From Epiperipatus broadwayi (lineage: Eukaryota; Onychophora; Udeonychophora; Euonychophora; Peripatidae), in NCBI GenBank assembly GCA_028023455.1, contig JAQFVV010000282.1:373001-437000 (forward strand): DNA of 64,000 nucleotides, written 5' to 3'. A program made the position numbers and the translations under genes. Of this stretch, positions 11,713-21,949 are shown piece after piece. Every line of letters begins with the position of its first letter. Within the stretch, counting starts at the first letter, position 1. The notes beneath the pieces are model-generated. The model was not told where the DNA came from and made no database searches. It was given only the letters and a program-made list of their open reading frames with translations.

Positions 11713-12500
11713 TTAAACCTGATAGCTATCAGTCTGTATCTCATAAAGTAGCTGCTTTAAGGAATTATTGTCATAGGAATATTAAATTAAATAATTCTAG
11801 TGGGGTAGCTTTGTTTCAGAAATATCAATTTTATAAAGATTATTTGAGTGTTGGATACTCTGATAAATTGGTTAAAAGTATTTTATTTAATAGTAATATT
11901 TGTAAGGATGTAAAGGTTAAAGAAAAATATGATTTTATTTCTTTGCCATTTAAATTGTCTTCTTATAAAATTGTGTGTAGAAATAGTAAATTGTTTGAAA
12001 ATAAGAAAATTGCTTGGAAAAGGGGTGTTACATTGAATAATTTATTAAATAATACAAAAGAAGTTTTTGATAGAAAGACTATTCCTGGTGTAGTATATTT
12101 TATTCCTTGTTTATTTGTAAAAAGGTTTACATAGGTCAGAGTAGTTTGAGTTTAAATGAAAGAATAAAGGTTCATAAAAGTAGAGTTAAAAATAGATATC
12201 TTAGTTCTGCTTTGTATGTCCATGAAAAAGATACAGGCCACACTATTGATTTTGATGAAGCTAAGGTTGTCTTCTTTGAGAGAAATGAAATCAAAAGAAG
12301 AATTAAAAAGTCTTTATTATTGAAAATTTATTATTCTGAAGCAATTAACTTATGTAAGAGTTCTTTTAATATTAAGGGTGGATGGGAAGTGAATGGATTT
12401 GTGGGTAGTTTTTAATAGTATATATATTGTGTAGTTTTTTAGTAGTTCTTTACACTTGAGAAGTCTGCTTGTAGCAGTGAAACCTTAGGTTGTGTTTTAA
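11713..12500 (+). pseudogene. Penelope-like element: RT-to-GIY-YIG linker and endonuclease, frameshifted, with 3'-UTR
   Basis: 11811-12120 encodes the linker of a PLE polyprotein: FISLPFKLS, WKRGVTLNNLLNNTK, then PGVVYFIPC. GVVY is the GIY motif and IPC starts the Cys-containing motif before YIG. A one-base shift near 12115 moves the reading to CKKVYIGQSSLSLNERIKVH (the YIG motif and catalytic-Arg region), DTGHTIDF and KRRIKKSLLLK, ending at 12415. The usual catalytic Glu in the REA block is not evident. The 3'-UTR contains a hammerhead-like remnant at 12453-12490, with stem CUGCU/AGCAG and then GAAAC. The upstream reverse transcriptase is lost in the gap or truncated. Confidence 0.75.
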
Positions 12501-12820
12501 TATTATTTTTATGCTGGTCTGGTTTAATTTTAGATTTGGGGTAGTTTTGATATATATATATATACAGCACAATTCAGCAAATGGTAGCAAATAATTGCTC
12601 TTCCACTGGACCAAAATTATTCATATAAACAAAAAAAAGTTAAACAGTATATAAATGTATAAAAAATATATACATAAAGGAAATATAAATATTTGCAATA
12701 CATAATATATTAATAGTATTGATAAAAAATCAAGTCAGATGACCTAATTTTAATAAAGCTCCTAGTTATATATAGAGTAAGTTAAAAACAAACTCTTATG
12801 AAGCTTCAAAAATACCCTCA

Positions 12821-12862
12821 ACCTCAGACTGCAGTTTCTGCCTCTAGCGTCATCAGTGAGGT
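12821..12862 (-). ncRNA. Type I hammerhead ribozyme (H3), inverted unit
   Basis: Minus strand: stem I ACCUCA/UGAGGU (6 bp, perfect), core CUGAUGA, weak 3-bp stem II (GCU/GGC with flanking mismatch), GAAA, palindromic stem III ACUGCAGU, C17. All invariant core bases are present. Confidence 0.8.
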
Positions 12863-13105
12863 GCTAGGGAATAAAAATACTAGAACTAGTCCAGCATTTT
12901 ATCAATGCCTAACTATTGAGAAGAAAATCTGAAACTTTCAGACATTTAAATGTCCAAAAATCCAGCTATCTAACTCAAATAGCAGTATGGGACTGAACTA
13001 AGTTCAGATACACCATATATTAATAGCTCTAGCTTTCAGATTTTCTTCTCAATAGTTAGGCATTGATAAAATGCTGGACTAGTTCTAGTATTTTTATTCC
13101 CTAGC

Positions 13106-13147
13106 ACCTCACTGATAACGCTAGAGGCAGAAACCGTGGTCTGAGGT
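13106..13147 (+). ncRNA. Hammerhead ribozyme (H3), copy with core mutation
   Basis: Same layout as the intact copy at 13475, but the core reads CUGAUAA (G8 replaced), which should abolish cleavage. Stem I ACCUCA/UGAGGU is intact. Confidence 0.7.
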
Positions 13148-13474
13148 TGAGGGTATTTTTGAAGCTTCATAAGAGTTTGTTTTTAACTTACTCTATATAT
13201 AACATTTTTAAATAGGAGTTTTATTAAAATTAGGTCATCTGACTTGATTTTTTATCAATTTAATTTTAGTTTTTTGCTATTAATGCTTTGGCGATTTTAT
13301 ATTGCTAGAGCTATTAATATATGGTGTATCTGAACTTAGTTCAGTCCCATACTGCTATTTGAGTTAGATAGCTGGATTTTTGGACATTTAAATGTCTGAA
13401 AGTTTCAGATTTTCTTCTCAATAGTTAGGCATTGATAAAATGCTGGACTAGTTCTAGTATTTTTATTCCCTAGC

Positions 13475-13516
13475 ACCTCACTGATGATGCTAGAGGCAGA
13501 AACCGCGGTCTGAGGT
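13475..13516 (+). ncRNA. Type I hammerhead ribozyme (H3), complete
   Basis: Stem I ACCUCA/UGAGGU is a perfect 6 bp. Core CUGAUGA is at 13481-13487. Stem II is UGC/GCA with loop UAGAG. GAAA is at 13499-13502. Stem III ACCGCGGU is palindromic and ends at U16.1, and C17 at 13510 is the predicted cleavage nucleotide. Every consensus position of a type I hammerhead is met. The very short palindromic stem III favours cleavage as a dimer, as described for PLE and retrozyme hammerheads. Confidence 0.85.
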
Positions 13517-13841
13517 TGAGGGTTTTTGAAGCTTCATAAGAGTTTGTTTTTAACTTACTCTATATATAACATTTTTAAGTAGGAGCTTTATTAAAATTAG
13601 GTCATCTGACTTGATTTTTTATCAATTTAATTTTAGTTTTTAGCTATTAATGCTTTGGCAATTTTATATTGCTAGAGCTATTAATATATGGTGTATCTGA
13701 ACTTAGTTCAGTCCCATACTGCTATTTGAGTTAGATAGCTGGATTTTTGGACATTTAAATGTCTGAAAGTTTCAGATTTTCTTCTCAATAGTTAGGCATT
13801 GATAAAATGCTGGACTAGTTCTAGTATTTTTATTCCCTAGC

Positions 13842-13883
13842 ACTTCACTGATGACACTAGAGGCAGAAACCACGGTCTGAGGT
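13842..13883 (+). ncRNA. Type I hammerhead ribozyme (H3), last unit
   Basis: Stem I ACUUCA/UGAGGU still pairs fully (one U-G wobble), core CUGAUGA is at 13848-13854, then GAAA, stem III ACCACGGU with one mismatch, and C17. Stem II has lost a base pair compared with 13475. Confidence 0.75.
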
Positions 13884-13955
13884 TGAGGGTATTTTTGAAG
13901 CTTCATAAGAGTTTGTTTTTAACTAACTCTATATATAATATATTAATAGTAATGC

Positions 13956-13989
<34 letters not shown>

Positions 13990-13999
13990 ACACTTCATA

Positions 14000-14960
14000 T
14001 TTTAACTTTCACTCACATGACCATGGAGTTCTTTAGTCAGAGAAATAAAAAAAAAACCATTGTAATTGTACTTTTTTAAAAATTGTGTTTGTATAGTCAT
14101 TTATGGTAATATTTTGCAGTTTTAAAATACTGATTTTTTTTAATTAATTAAAAAGTCAAAAGAGGGCAGTATCATAAAGTAGCAGTAAAGGCAAAACGTT
14201 TTAGCCCTACCTTCTTGTTGATTGAATATTACTTTGTAAATCAAATTCATATAATTTGCATAGTTGTTTCAAGAATGTTTTTGGAATTAATAAAAAATGT
14301 TATTTTTTTTTCAAAGTTTATTAAAATTCATGATTATTTTTATATAATATTAGTATAATAATTATTAAAAGTTAAAAATATACATTATTACACCGTTATT
14401 TTATATATATATTATTTTTAAATATAGTACATAAGAACTTTTACAATAATATTAACAAAGAAAATCATGATTTTCTGATCATATCACCTTATAAAAATTA
14501 TTGCTAATACACCATTGGTGACACTATTTTAGAGTCATTTGAGATATTCTACAAATTAGAAAACAATTTTAACATTTTAGAGCAAAATTTTGATTAATTT
14601 AACCAAAATCAACTTTAAATTTGGTGGCATTTTGAATACATATTCCAATTTAAAAACATTTCATTAGTTTTATAAAAGTCACTCCACCCTGCCAATTGTT
14701 CAGTGATGAAAGTATCTATAGTTGTCATTATAAACTCTTATTTTCAATATTTACAAACTCAAATATAAATTTTTAGATTTTTTTTGTTTGCAAAGCTATA
14801 TCGCTACCAAATCAAGTTCAATTTATTGAATTCTGCCATAGATTCACAATTAATTCTAAAATCAAATATTGAGATGTTACAAAAAATCTCACCAGGGACC
14901 CGCAATTAAATCTGTGACAGTACTGGAATGTTAAAGCAAACTCTGCAACAACAAATGAAT
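14000..14960. other. AT-rich stretch with no recognised feature
   Basis: No gene or recurrent repeat recognised. It begins just after a TA/TG microsatellite. Confidence 0.45.
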
Positions 14961-14964
14961 AATA

Positions 14965-15650
14965 TTTCTGTAGTGTAATTTTCACTATACCACTTTCATG
15001 CACAGTAGGGACTGGTTTCTATCTGCTTTAACATCTTGTCAAGAAACATAATAAACATATGGTCATGTGACAAAGATGTGTGATCCCCAAGATGCTCATT
15101 CAACATAAAACATGCATCTTAAGAAGCATATGTCTTTTTCACATGTTTTTGATCATATAGTTATGATTATATCCCTCTACAAAAAAATGGATATAAATCA
15201 GTCCCTACTTTTCATGAGAGTGGTGTCATGAAAATTACCCTACAGAAATATTATTTTTAAGTGGATAATTTGTAGTCTATTGAATGGCTAATAAAAATGA
15301 TTAATATACTTCTATTAAGTGGTTTAGGTCACAGTTGTGAGGTTGGTAAGTTTGACACTCATTAATTAAACTATAATAATTGGTTATCTATGTAATCTCT
15401 ATATATTGAACAATGATAAAAATATATGAAAGAGATTATGATCTGGGCCAACTGATGAGTGCTGCTGCAGCACGAAACATGCACTTTGGGGGATCATACA
15501 TCTTTTTCATATGTCTTTGGTTATATGTTTATGGTTACACCCCTCCACAAAGTATTAAAAGTGTATAGAAGCCAGTTCTCATCTTGCATGAGAGTGGTAT
15601 AGTGAAAATTACAGTACAGAAATATTGTTCATCTCTAGTCTAATAATGAC
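14965..15650 (+). mobile_element. Foldback hammerhead repeat (H1b), better-preserved copy
   Basis: Inverted arms, each with a block like TTTCTGTAGTGTAATTTTCA, lie at 14965-15030 and 15190-15255, and a third direct copy of the right arm ends about 15640. Between the last two is a unit with a near-complete hammerhead at 15447-15490. The diverged copy at 6620-7215 shares the full layout, so this is a dispersed family and not a local accident. No coding sequence is present. Confidence 0.65.
15447..15490 (+). ncRNA. Hammerhead ribozyme (H1b) with strong stem II
   Basis: Stem I GGCCAA against UUGG (4 bp); core CUGAUGA at 15452-15458; stem II GUGCUG/CAGCAC, a perfect 6 bp with loop CUG; GAAA; then ACAUGCAC, where the expected U16.1 is C. 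One key base differs from consensus, so cleavage is uncertain. Confidence 0.65.
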
Positions 15651-15659
15651 ATAAACATT

Positions 15660-16280
15660 ATTAATATATTTCAACAATAACAAATGTGTATCATTTTTAA
15701 ACATCTAAATATCTTAAGATTTAACATAGAAGGGGAGTTTTTTATGTTTTGGTACAATAAAGTAAAACTTTTAATAAAGTTACAATTTTTAACTAAAATT
15801 ATATTTTATAAAAATGATTTCTCTCTGTTAGATTTGAAATATAATAAAACATCTTATTTATAAATTCTATCAATTAAACAATGCAAGTGCGATTTTCAGT
15901 TTACACAATTTAAAATAATTGGTTGTATGAGAAAATTTACACAAACCATAATAATATCAGCATTTTGAATATGTTGAGTAATCAAATAGTCAATAATGCT
16001 CCAGTTTGGATCAATAGATAAAGTCACAATGGTTAAATATAGGCAAACTAAAACATCGGACAATCAAAGTTTAGTGTGGATAGAAACAAATTTAATCTAC
16101 ATAACGGCCACAAGGTGGCACTGAATAATAATAATAAGCAGCCATTGGTAAATAAGTATAACTATTCCAATTCTAAGAAAAACTTAAAAAAGCATAATAT
16201 AATATATATATATTTTATTAAACATATAATATATTACATATATCATATAATATATAATTTAAAAGCTAATGACAAGTAAG
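15660..16280. other. AT-rich stretch with no recognised feature
   Basis: Nothing recognisable. A 67-residue open frame at 16076-16279 is low-complexity (Asn, Lys, Tyr, Ile) and not supported as a gene. Confidence 0.45.
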
Positions 16281-16286
16281 TCTATC

Positions 16287-16467
16287 ATCATCATCATCAA
16301 TCATTATCAATCCACTGTAGGATGAAGGTCTCTTTAAGTTCAATCCATCTTCTCTGATCTTTAGCTTCTCTTCTCCACATCACCCCTGCACCCTTTTTTA
16401 TTTCATCCATCCATCTCACATGTGGTCTCTTTCTGGGTCTTTTATGATCTCTTGGAATCCCGTTTAT
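16287..16467 (-). mobile_element. RTE-like LINE 3'-end fragment
   Basis: Same block as 7392-7590: ATCATC tail, then the region complementary to the C-terminal coding end of the LINE at 1-2610, truncated after about 180 bases. Confidence 0.8.
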
Positions 16468-16469
16468 AC

Positions 16470-17050
16470 CACTTTATTATGTGCCTGAAGGTTTGTGATG
16501 AGGGTATATTAGATGTGATAATGTGTCAGACTATTTTCATCATCTATCATTAAATGCCGAACGTTTTGGAAATTTCGAACCTTATTTAAACTTTTCAAAC
16601 TATAAATTAACTGTTTGTAGTAACACACAAAGGACAACACATTTTAGTAAAATACACATCATTTCGATTGGTATTACTCTCTGCTCTTCTCCAGGTGTTG
16701 CTGGAATGACCAATGACAATACTAGCATAGGAGCCAAACTTACACCTTTACATTCTTGAATATTGAATTTTAAGGCAACTTTCTAACAAACCGAGCTATT
16801 CTGTTGAAGGTAACAGTCAGTGGAAATTTCATATACTTACCTAAGAGAGTTGGAGAATAACCTGACTTTAAGTGTATAATGTACTAACCTGCATTATCTT
16901 TGTGTGTAAATTAATAACAGTTTTTTGTATTTAAAAAAAGTTTAAATAAAGTTTAAAATTTTCTAGACATTCAACATTTAACGATAGATAATGGAAAGAG
17001 TCCAACATCATTATCACGTCTAAAATACCATTATCACGAACATTCAGGAA
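16470..17050. repeat. Unclassified repeat shared with 33955-34080
   Basis: The start (CTGAAGGTTTGTGATGA) and the end (AGACATTCAACA, then GATAGATAATGGAAAGAGTC) match the two ends of the shorter segment at about 33958-34065, so the latter looks like an internally deleted copy. The interior has no coding similarity. Confidence 0.4.
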
Positions 17051-17510
17051 AATAAAATATATAGACTAACTCCAGACCATAAGAACTTGAGTGAGGAGTT
17101 GGTCATAAGAGTTATTATATTTCAAAATAGTTACAAAAAAAATAATAATAGGATAACATATGTACATTAGTAATCTAAAAAGAAAATACAAAAAATAACA
17201 TACTAATATAAACAATAAGACTTAATGTAGAAAATAAATAGATATAAAACTAATTACACACACACACACTTAAAAACAAAGAATACTTGCACATTAATCA
17301 AGTACAATACATACAAATATTAAAACAATAATAATACAAATATTATTACAGATCATACAATAACTAAAGTTGCAAATATTTCTTAAATACATAAAATGAT
17401 CAATGGTTAACATCTATTAAAGAGTCAGCAAAGTTAAACAGTCTGATATCATTAAATGTCACATGATCACCATTTCTTATGCTTGCTTATAACCGTTATT
17501 AAAACAGGCA
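17050..17510. other. AT-rich stretch with no recognised feature
   Basis: Nothing recognised apart from short CA repeats near 17256. Confidence 0.45.
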
Positions 17511-17735
17511 AAACTCACTATACGTATTGAATGCCAGAAGGCTTGTGCATAAAATCCCCATCTAGTGCCTATGCATCCAATATCCCCAGACTAGTTTCTG
17601 GCTTGTGGCCTTCTTCAGTGAGGAGCCTTGAAACTAGTCTGGGAATATTGGATGAGGAGGCACGAGATGGGGCCTTCTGGAATCCATTGATTACTCTAGC
17701 TTGCAGTCAGTGGCAATACGTATAGCGAGTTTTTG
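17511..17735 (-). mobile_element. Hammerhead repeat family H2, collapsed foldback copy
   Basis: Two opposed partial copies of the H2 unit meet near 17625: both carry the AACTAGTCTGG block and the TGCCAGAAGGCTTGTGCAT block in opposite orientation. The minus-strand hammerhead at 17584-17623 keeps CUGAAGA, stem II GGCC/AGCC-like pairing and GAAA-CUAGUC. The plus-strand one has lost its 5' half. Confidence 0.65.
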
Positions 17736-17739
17736 CCTG

Positions 17740-18410
17740 TTTTAATCTGATACCATTGCAACTAATTGCCTATGATCACATTTTAAATAAAAATTTATCA
17801 ATGTCTATTAAACATTCTTTGCTAAGTGGGCATTTACAACAGACACTTTACAATATAATAATGAATTATGTCAATATACATCAATAATCATGCTTACAAC
17901 TTTTAACTGCAGACTATACAAAGAATTATTATAAATATCATGCACAGAAATCAATCTAAGCCTACCAAAAGTAATACTCATGATTTATTTGTAAAGTAAT
18001 GAGGATAGTGAATAAACTGTACATCTACCCCAAATAGAAATATTATAACACAATATGCTTTGCTACTAAGCAAGATCATCAAAGGAGACCTAGAGGAACT
18101 TCACTAAATAATAAAACAAGTAATTAAGCTTGTATAACCAAGAACATATGTTGACTATATGACTTCACATAGATAACCTCAAATCAATGAAAACACCTAA
18201 ATAGCAAAAATGATATTACTACAAGTGCAAATACTATTAGTCTGAACTGTATATTAAATACAAATACTTATATTAAGTGAATGTGAAGAGAATTTATAAA
18301 AAAATAGATAACCCTCATTGTATTATGATTGACAATAAAACAATTTACAGGTGGTCCTCTATGTTGTAATTAATTGTTTTTTTAAAATGTGTATGAAAGT
18401 TAAAATGTAC
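17740..18410. other. AT-rich stretch with no recognised feature
   Basis: Nothing recognised. Confidence 0.45.
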
Positions 18411-18715
18411 AAAAGTAGAGTAATATAGGGAATTTGAACTCTGACTTTCAAGCATCCACAAACTATCCACACTGTCTCATACAATTGACATACATGATCA
18501 CACACATGTAGAAAAAATAAATAATCACCAATATATATATTTCATGCTAAACCAGCATTCATTAGTTGGTCCAGATTATCATTTCCCACATATATATATA
18601 TATATATATATATGTCCAAAAGATGGCGCTATACCAAAACCGCCGAACAAGTGTAAGATTTGTTTTACATAAACGAAAAAAGAGTCAGAAATTAACTACC
18701 TCTTTCATTTGCTCA

Positions 18716-18762
18716 CCCCCAGATCAGCTGATTTCAAGCTGGTTTGCTATCCTCAGTGGGGG
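18716..18762 (-). ncRNA. Type I hammerhead ribozyme (H4), unit 1
   Basis: Minus strand: stem I CCCCCA/UGGGGG (6 bp, perfect), core CUGAGGA, stem II AGC/GCU (loop AAACCA, flanked by a U-U mismatch), GAAA, stem III AUCAGCUGAU (10-base palindrome), C17. All core requirements are met. Confidence 0.8.
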
Positions 18763-19131
18763 ATAGAGTATAGAAACTAGATCTAAACACTGACTCTCAA
18801 GTGTTTATGCAAAACGTTTCTATCAGATTGCAAGCGTGAATTTTTCAGACCGGTAAAGTCTTCAAACCCAGCCTAGCAAGCTAGATATTTATATGGGTCT
18901 GATCTCAGTTCAGAATCACCATATAATCAAAGTCTCTGCAATATATATCATTGCAAGAAAACTCTAAAGGTACATTTATGAAAAACAAAAACAAGTTAAT
19001 CACGTAACCTGCTATCACTTGTTATTTATGTCCAAAAGATGGCGCTATACCAAAACCGCCGAACAAGTGTAAGATTTGTTTTACATAAACGAAAAAAGAG
19101 TCAGAAATTAACTACCTCCTTCATTTGCTCA

Positions 19132-19178
19132 CCCCCAGATCAGCTGATTTCAAGCTGGTTTGCTATCCTCAGTGGGGG
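19132..19178 (-). ncRNA. Type I hammerhead ribozyme (H4), unit 2
   Basis: Identical to the unit-1 ribozyme at every core and stem position. Confidence 0.8.
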
Positions 19179-19548
19179 ATAGAGTATAGAAACTAGATCT
19201 AAACACTGACTCTCAAGTGTTTATGCAAAACGTTTCTATCAGATTGCAAGCGTGAATTTTTCAGACCGGTAAAGTCTTCAAACCCAGCCTAGCAAGCTAG
19301 ATATTTATATGGGTCTGATCTCAGTTCAGAATCACCATATAATCAAAGTCTCTGCAATATATATCATTGCAAGAAAACTCTAAAGGTACATTTATGAAAA
19401 AACAAATACAAGTTAATCACGTAACCTGCTATCACTTGTTATTTATGTCCAAAAGATGGCGCTATACCAAAACCGCCGAACAAGTGTAAGATTTGTTTTA
19501 CATAAACGAAAAAAGAGTCAGAAATTAACTACCTCCTTCATTTGCTCA

Positions 19549-19595
19549 CCCCCAGATCAGCTGATTTCAAGCTGGTTTGCTATCCTCAGTGGGGG
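19549..19595 (-). ncRNA. Type I hammerhead ribozyme (H4), unit 3
   Basis: Identical to the unit-1 ribozyme. The partial fourth unit stops just before the ribozyme region. Confidence 0.8.
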
Positions 19596-20155
19596 ATAGA
19601 GTATAGAAACTAGATCTAAACACTGACTCTCAAGTGTTTATGCAAAACGTTTCTATCAGATTGCAAGCGTGAATTTTTCAGACCGGTAAAGTCTTCAAAC
19701 CCAGCCTAGCAAGCTAGATATTTATATGGGTCTGATCTCAGTTCAGAATCACCATATAATCAAAGTCTCTGCAATATATATCATTGCAAGAAAACTCTAA
19801 AGGTACATTTATGAAAAAACAAATACAAGTTAATCACGTAACCTGCTATCACTTGTTATTTATGTCCAAAAGATGGCGCTATACCAAAACCGCCGAACAA
19901 GTGTAAGATTTGTTTTACATAAACGAAAAAAGAGTCAGAAATTAACTACCTCCTTATATATATATAATCAGTGCTCAGTTTTTTTTTTTATATTAAGATA
20001 GCAAATCCTCACACTTTAATGGACATGCTTCAATCTACTCCAACTTCCAACTCTTCAGCCATTCATATCATTAATGATCTGATGATGGAAAGCCCAAATC
20101 CCATGCTGATGCCAGCATGAGTAGAGTAATGTAAAAAACATCAAAAAGGGAATTT

Positions 20156-20193
<38 letters not shown>

Positions 20194-20274
20194 TATAATA
20201 GTTTGTTAGCATTAAATTTATTATTATAATTACAATTTTGTTTTAATTAACAGGCATTTTATTTATGTTGTATA

Positions 20275-21248
20275 TATACCTGGGTGTCATTTTATGTGGT
20301 ATATAGGTTCCACAGAAAACCCGCATTAAAAAAAATTGCATTAAAATAGACTTAACTTACCTTGAAAACTGAGGGATAGGTTCTGTAATTTTCAGAATTC
20401 GCATAAAAGCAAAGCAGCAAGGAAAAATTACTTTAAAATTCACATTAAAAAATAAGCTAATAAAATATGACTAATAAAAAAATTGAAACATTTGAAAAAA
20501 AATAATACAAGACAAACTTTTTTTACTTTTTTTATTAACTACAGTATTTAATTTGACATTTTTCATACATATTTTAATCATTACCACTAGCATTCATTTG
20601 TAAACTGGTAAGAAATCAGATTTGATGTGATGTATTGTGGCTTCTCCTTAAACGAAATCAAAAATCTCTCAGCAATTATGCCCAGAGAAACCTGTTAGTC
20701 ACTTTATTTTTACTCGTGATGTGATGTGTGCAACTTGTGCCACTTTCAGTCTTGTGCTGTGTTAATGGTTATCTGTTTCTATATTAAAAACATGAGATCG
20801 CAATCAAAACAAAAAGATTATACATTATCATTAGAAAGATTATTTTCAGTTTATAAAATCTTCATTTTTTTATTTTAAAAATCTAAAAGATTATTTATTT
20901 CTGTTATATATAGCTAAATATGTTTTAAAAGTTTAAATTTTTTGAATATTTATTGCGATATTTTTATATGTAAATATAAATCTATTATTATTATTTACTC
21001 ATTAGTATAAGTAGGTTATTTACATAGAAGCTAATATTCTCAATATAGCTTCAGGCCATATTCACATTAGCTGCTAATATAATGTTACATTTTTGAAAAG
21101 AAAAAAAAAGTATTTCAAGTCAAAATAAGTTAAATTTTTTGATATCTAATAAATATAGTGAAATATGAAAAATATTAAGAAGAAACATGAATCGCATAAC
21201 TTCAAAATCGTATTAAAATAATCCGCATAAAATGAGACCCAGGTGTAG
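20275..21248. mobile_element. Pogo/Tigger-like MITE with TA flanks
   Basis: Terminal inverted repeats read CCTGGGTGTCATTTTATG and, from the other end, CACCTGGGTCTCATTTTATG, bordered by TA. The sequence has no transposase and is AT-rich inside. The long TIR with GGTTCC and GCATAAAA blocks recalls Tigger/pogo ends, but this is resemblance, not proof. Two more copies lie at 23427-25027 and 61036-61906. A LINE 3' end has inserted at 20622-20736. Confidence 0.7.
20622..20736 (-). mobile_element. LINE 3'-UTR fragment inside the MITE
   Basis: Reverse complement of the 3' ends at 3265-3365 and 3681-3775, including the GGCTTCTCCTTAAACG block. It is flanked on both sides by TGATGTGATG-type repeats, which may be its tail and target duplication. 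Confidence 0.65.
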
Positions 21249-21949
21249 TATATATTTCTGCTAAGGATTATGTTTCTATTTTTAAAAAAAATGTTCTAAA
21301 AATTTTTAATATATAATAAGTTTTCATACTTTGAAAATATTTTTTAACTAAATTTTTTTAATTTTAATTGAAAAAAAAAAGAGGTGGAATATAATATATA
21401 GACATGTGCAACACAATCATTTATATATAAGATCTAGATAAATAGCATTGAAATAAGTTGAAAAGCATAATGAGAATTAACTTGACAGTGTATGAATTTG
21501 GAAATATATTGTTGATCTATTAAATATTTCTTAATTTTGTTCTGGTTTTTCATGATTGAATGTATTGTCAATTGACTTAAATTATACGAGCAATTGATTG
21601 AAACAGAAGATTTTCCATCTTTGTCTCAATTGTATGGACATTATGAGACCTTGATTTCTTTTTGCCCATATCAGCATTGCTAATTTTTCATTTTTCACTC
21701 ATATTTATGAATTAATAAGGGTGAATTTTTTTTTCACCAAAATAGAACGTACATAAAGTAGTAGCACACACTCTAACATAAACTGACAAGACTCGACTTA
21801 TCAACACACATGCCAACTCAAAGCATTTCTGCTCAAGATTAAACCTGTGATGCAGAAAATGGAGGTGATTAATGTCAGAGAGGTGAGGAGAGATTAGTAA
21901 CTAATAGTTCATGAGAAAGGAAGAATCATTACATGAATGGATGTGCATT

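Larger units (their letters stand above)
12719..13934 (+). mobile_element. Tandem hammerhead element (retrozyme-like, family H3) with 17-bp TSD
   Basis: The element is one inverted partial unit (12719-13033) followed by direct copies of a 367-369-bp unit starting at 13034, 13403 and 13770, the last one partial. It is flanked by a perfect 17-base duplication, ATAATATATTAATAGTA, at 12702-12718 and 13935-13951. That shows insertion as a single event, probably by target-primed reverse transcription. Each unit has one type I hammerhead and a CTGAACTTAGTTCAG hairpin, and no protein-coding capacity. An inverted first copy plus direct repeats is the known organisation of Penelope-type insertions. Tandem protein-free units with hammerheads match animal retrozymes. 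Confidence 0.85.
18613..19955 (-). mobile_element. Tandem hammerhead array (family H4), 3.2 units of about 416 bp
   Basis: Units start at 18613, 19028 and 19446, with a partial fourth at 19863. They are almost identical, differing by single-base indels and substitutions, so the array is young. Each unit starts TGTCCAAAAGATGGCGCTAT on the plus strand and is more GC-rich than the surroundings. The minus strand of each unit carries a complete hammerhead and the CTGAACTGAGATCAG hairpin. No open frame continues through a unit. The array sits inside a TA microsatellite, which hides any target duplication. This fits reverse transcription of a circular or concatemeric RNA. Confidence 0.85.
18411..20130 (-). 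mobile_element. H1 hammerhead repeat (minus strand) split by a tandem array
   Basis: 18411-18600 and 19956-20130 are the two halves of one H1 element: compare 6105-6492, where the same sequence is uninterrupted. The left half carries a degraded core at 18530-18572 (CUAAUGA). The split lies in the TA tract following the ribozyme, and the H4 array at 18613-19955 occupies it. Confidence 0.7.

Noticed and set aside
11082-11751. Open frames of about 180-220 residues on both strands
   Set aside because: They are created by reading through 500 N bases of the assembly gap.
17531-17725. 64-residue open frame, and the similar minus-strand frame at 29040-29291
   Set aside because: Both lie within H2 hammerhead repeats and reflect shared repeat sequence, not a gene family.
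12719-19955. Regularly spaced repeats considered as a CRISPR-like or satellite array
   Set aside because: Units are 367-418 bp with no short repeat-spacer structure, and the H3 array is TSD-bounded and dispersed, so retroelement insertion explains it better.
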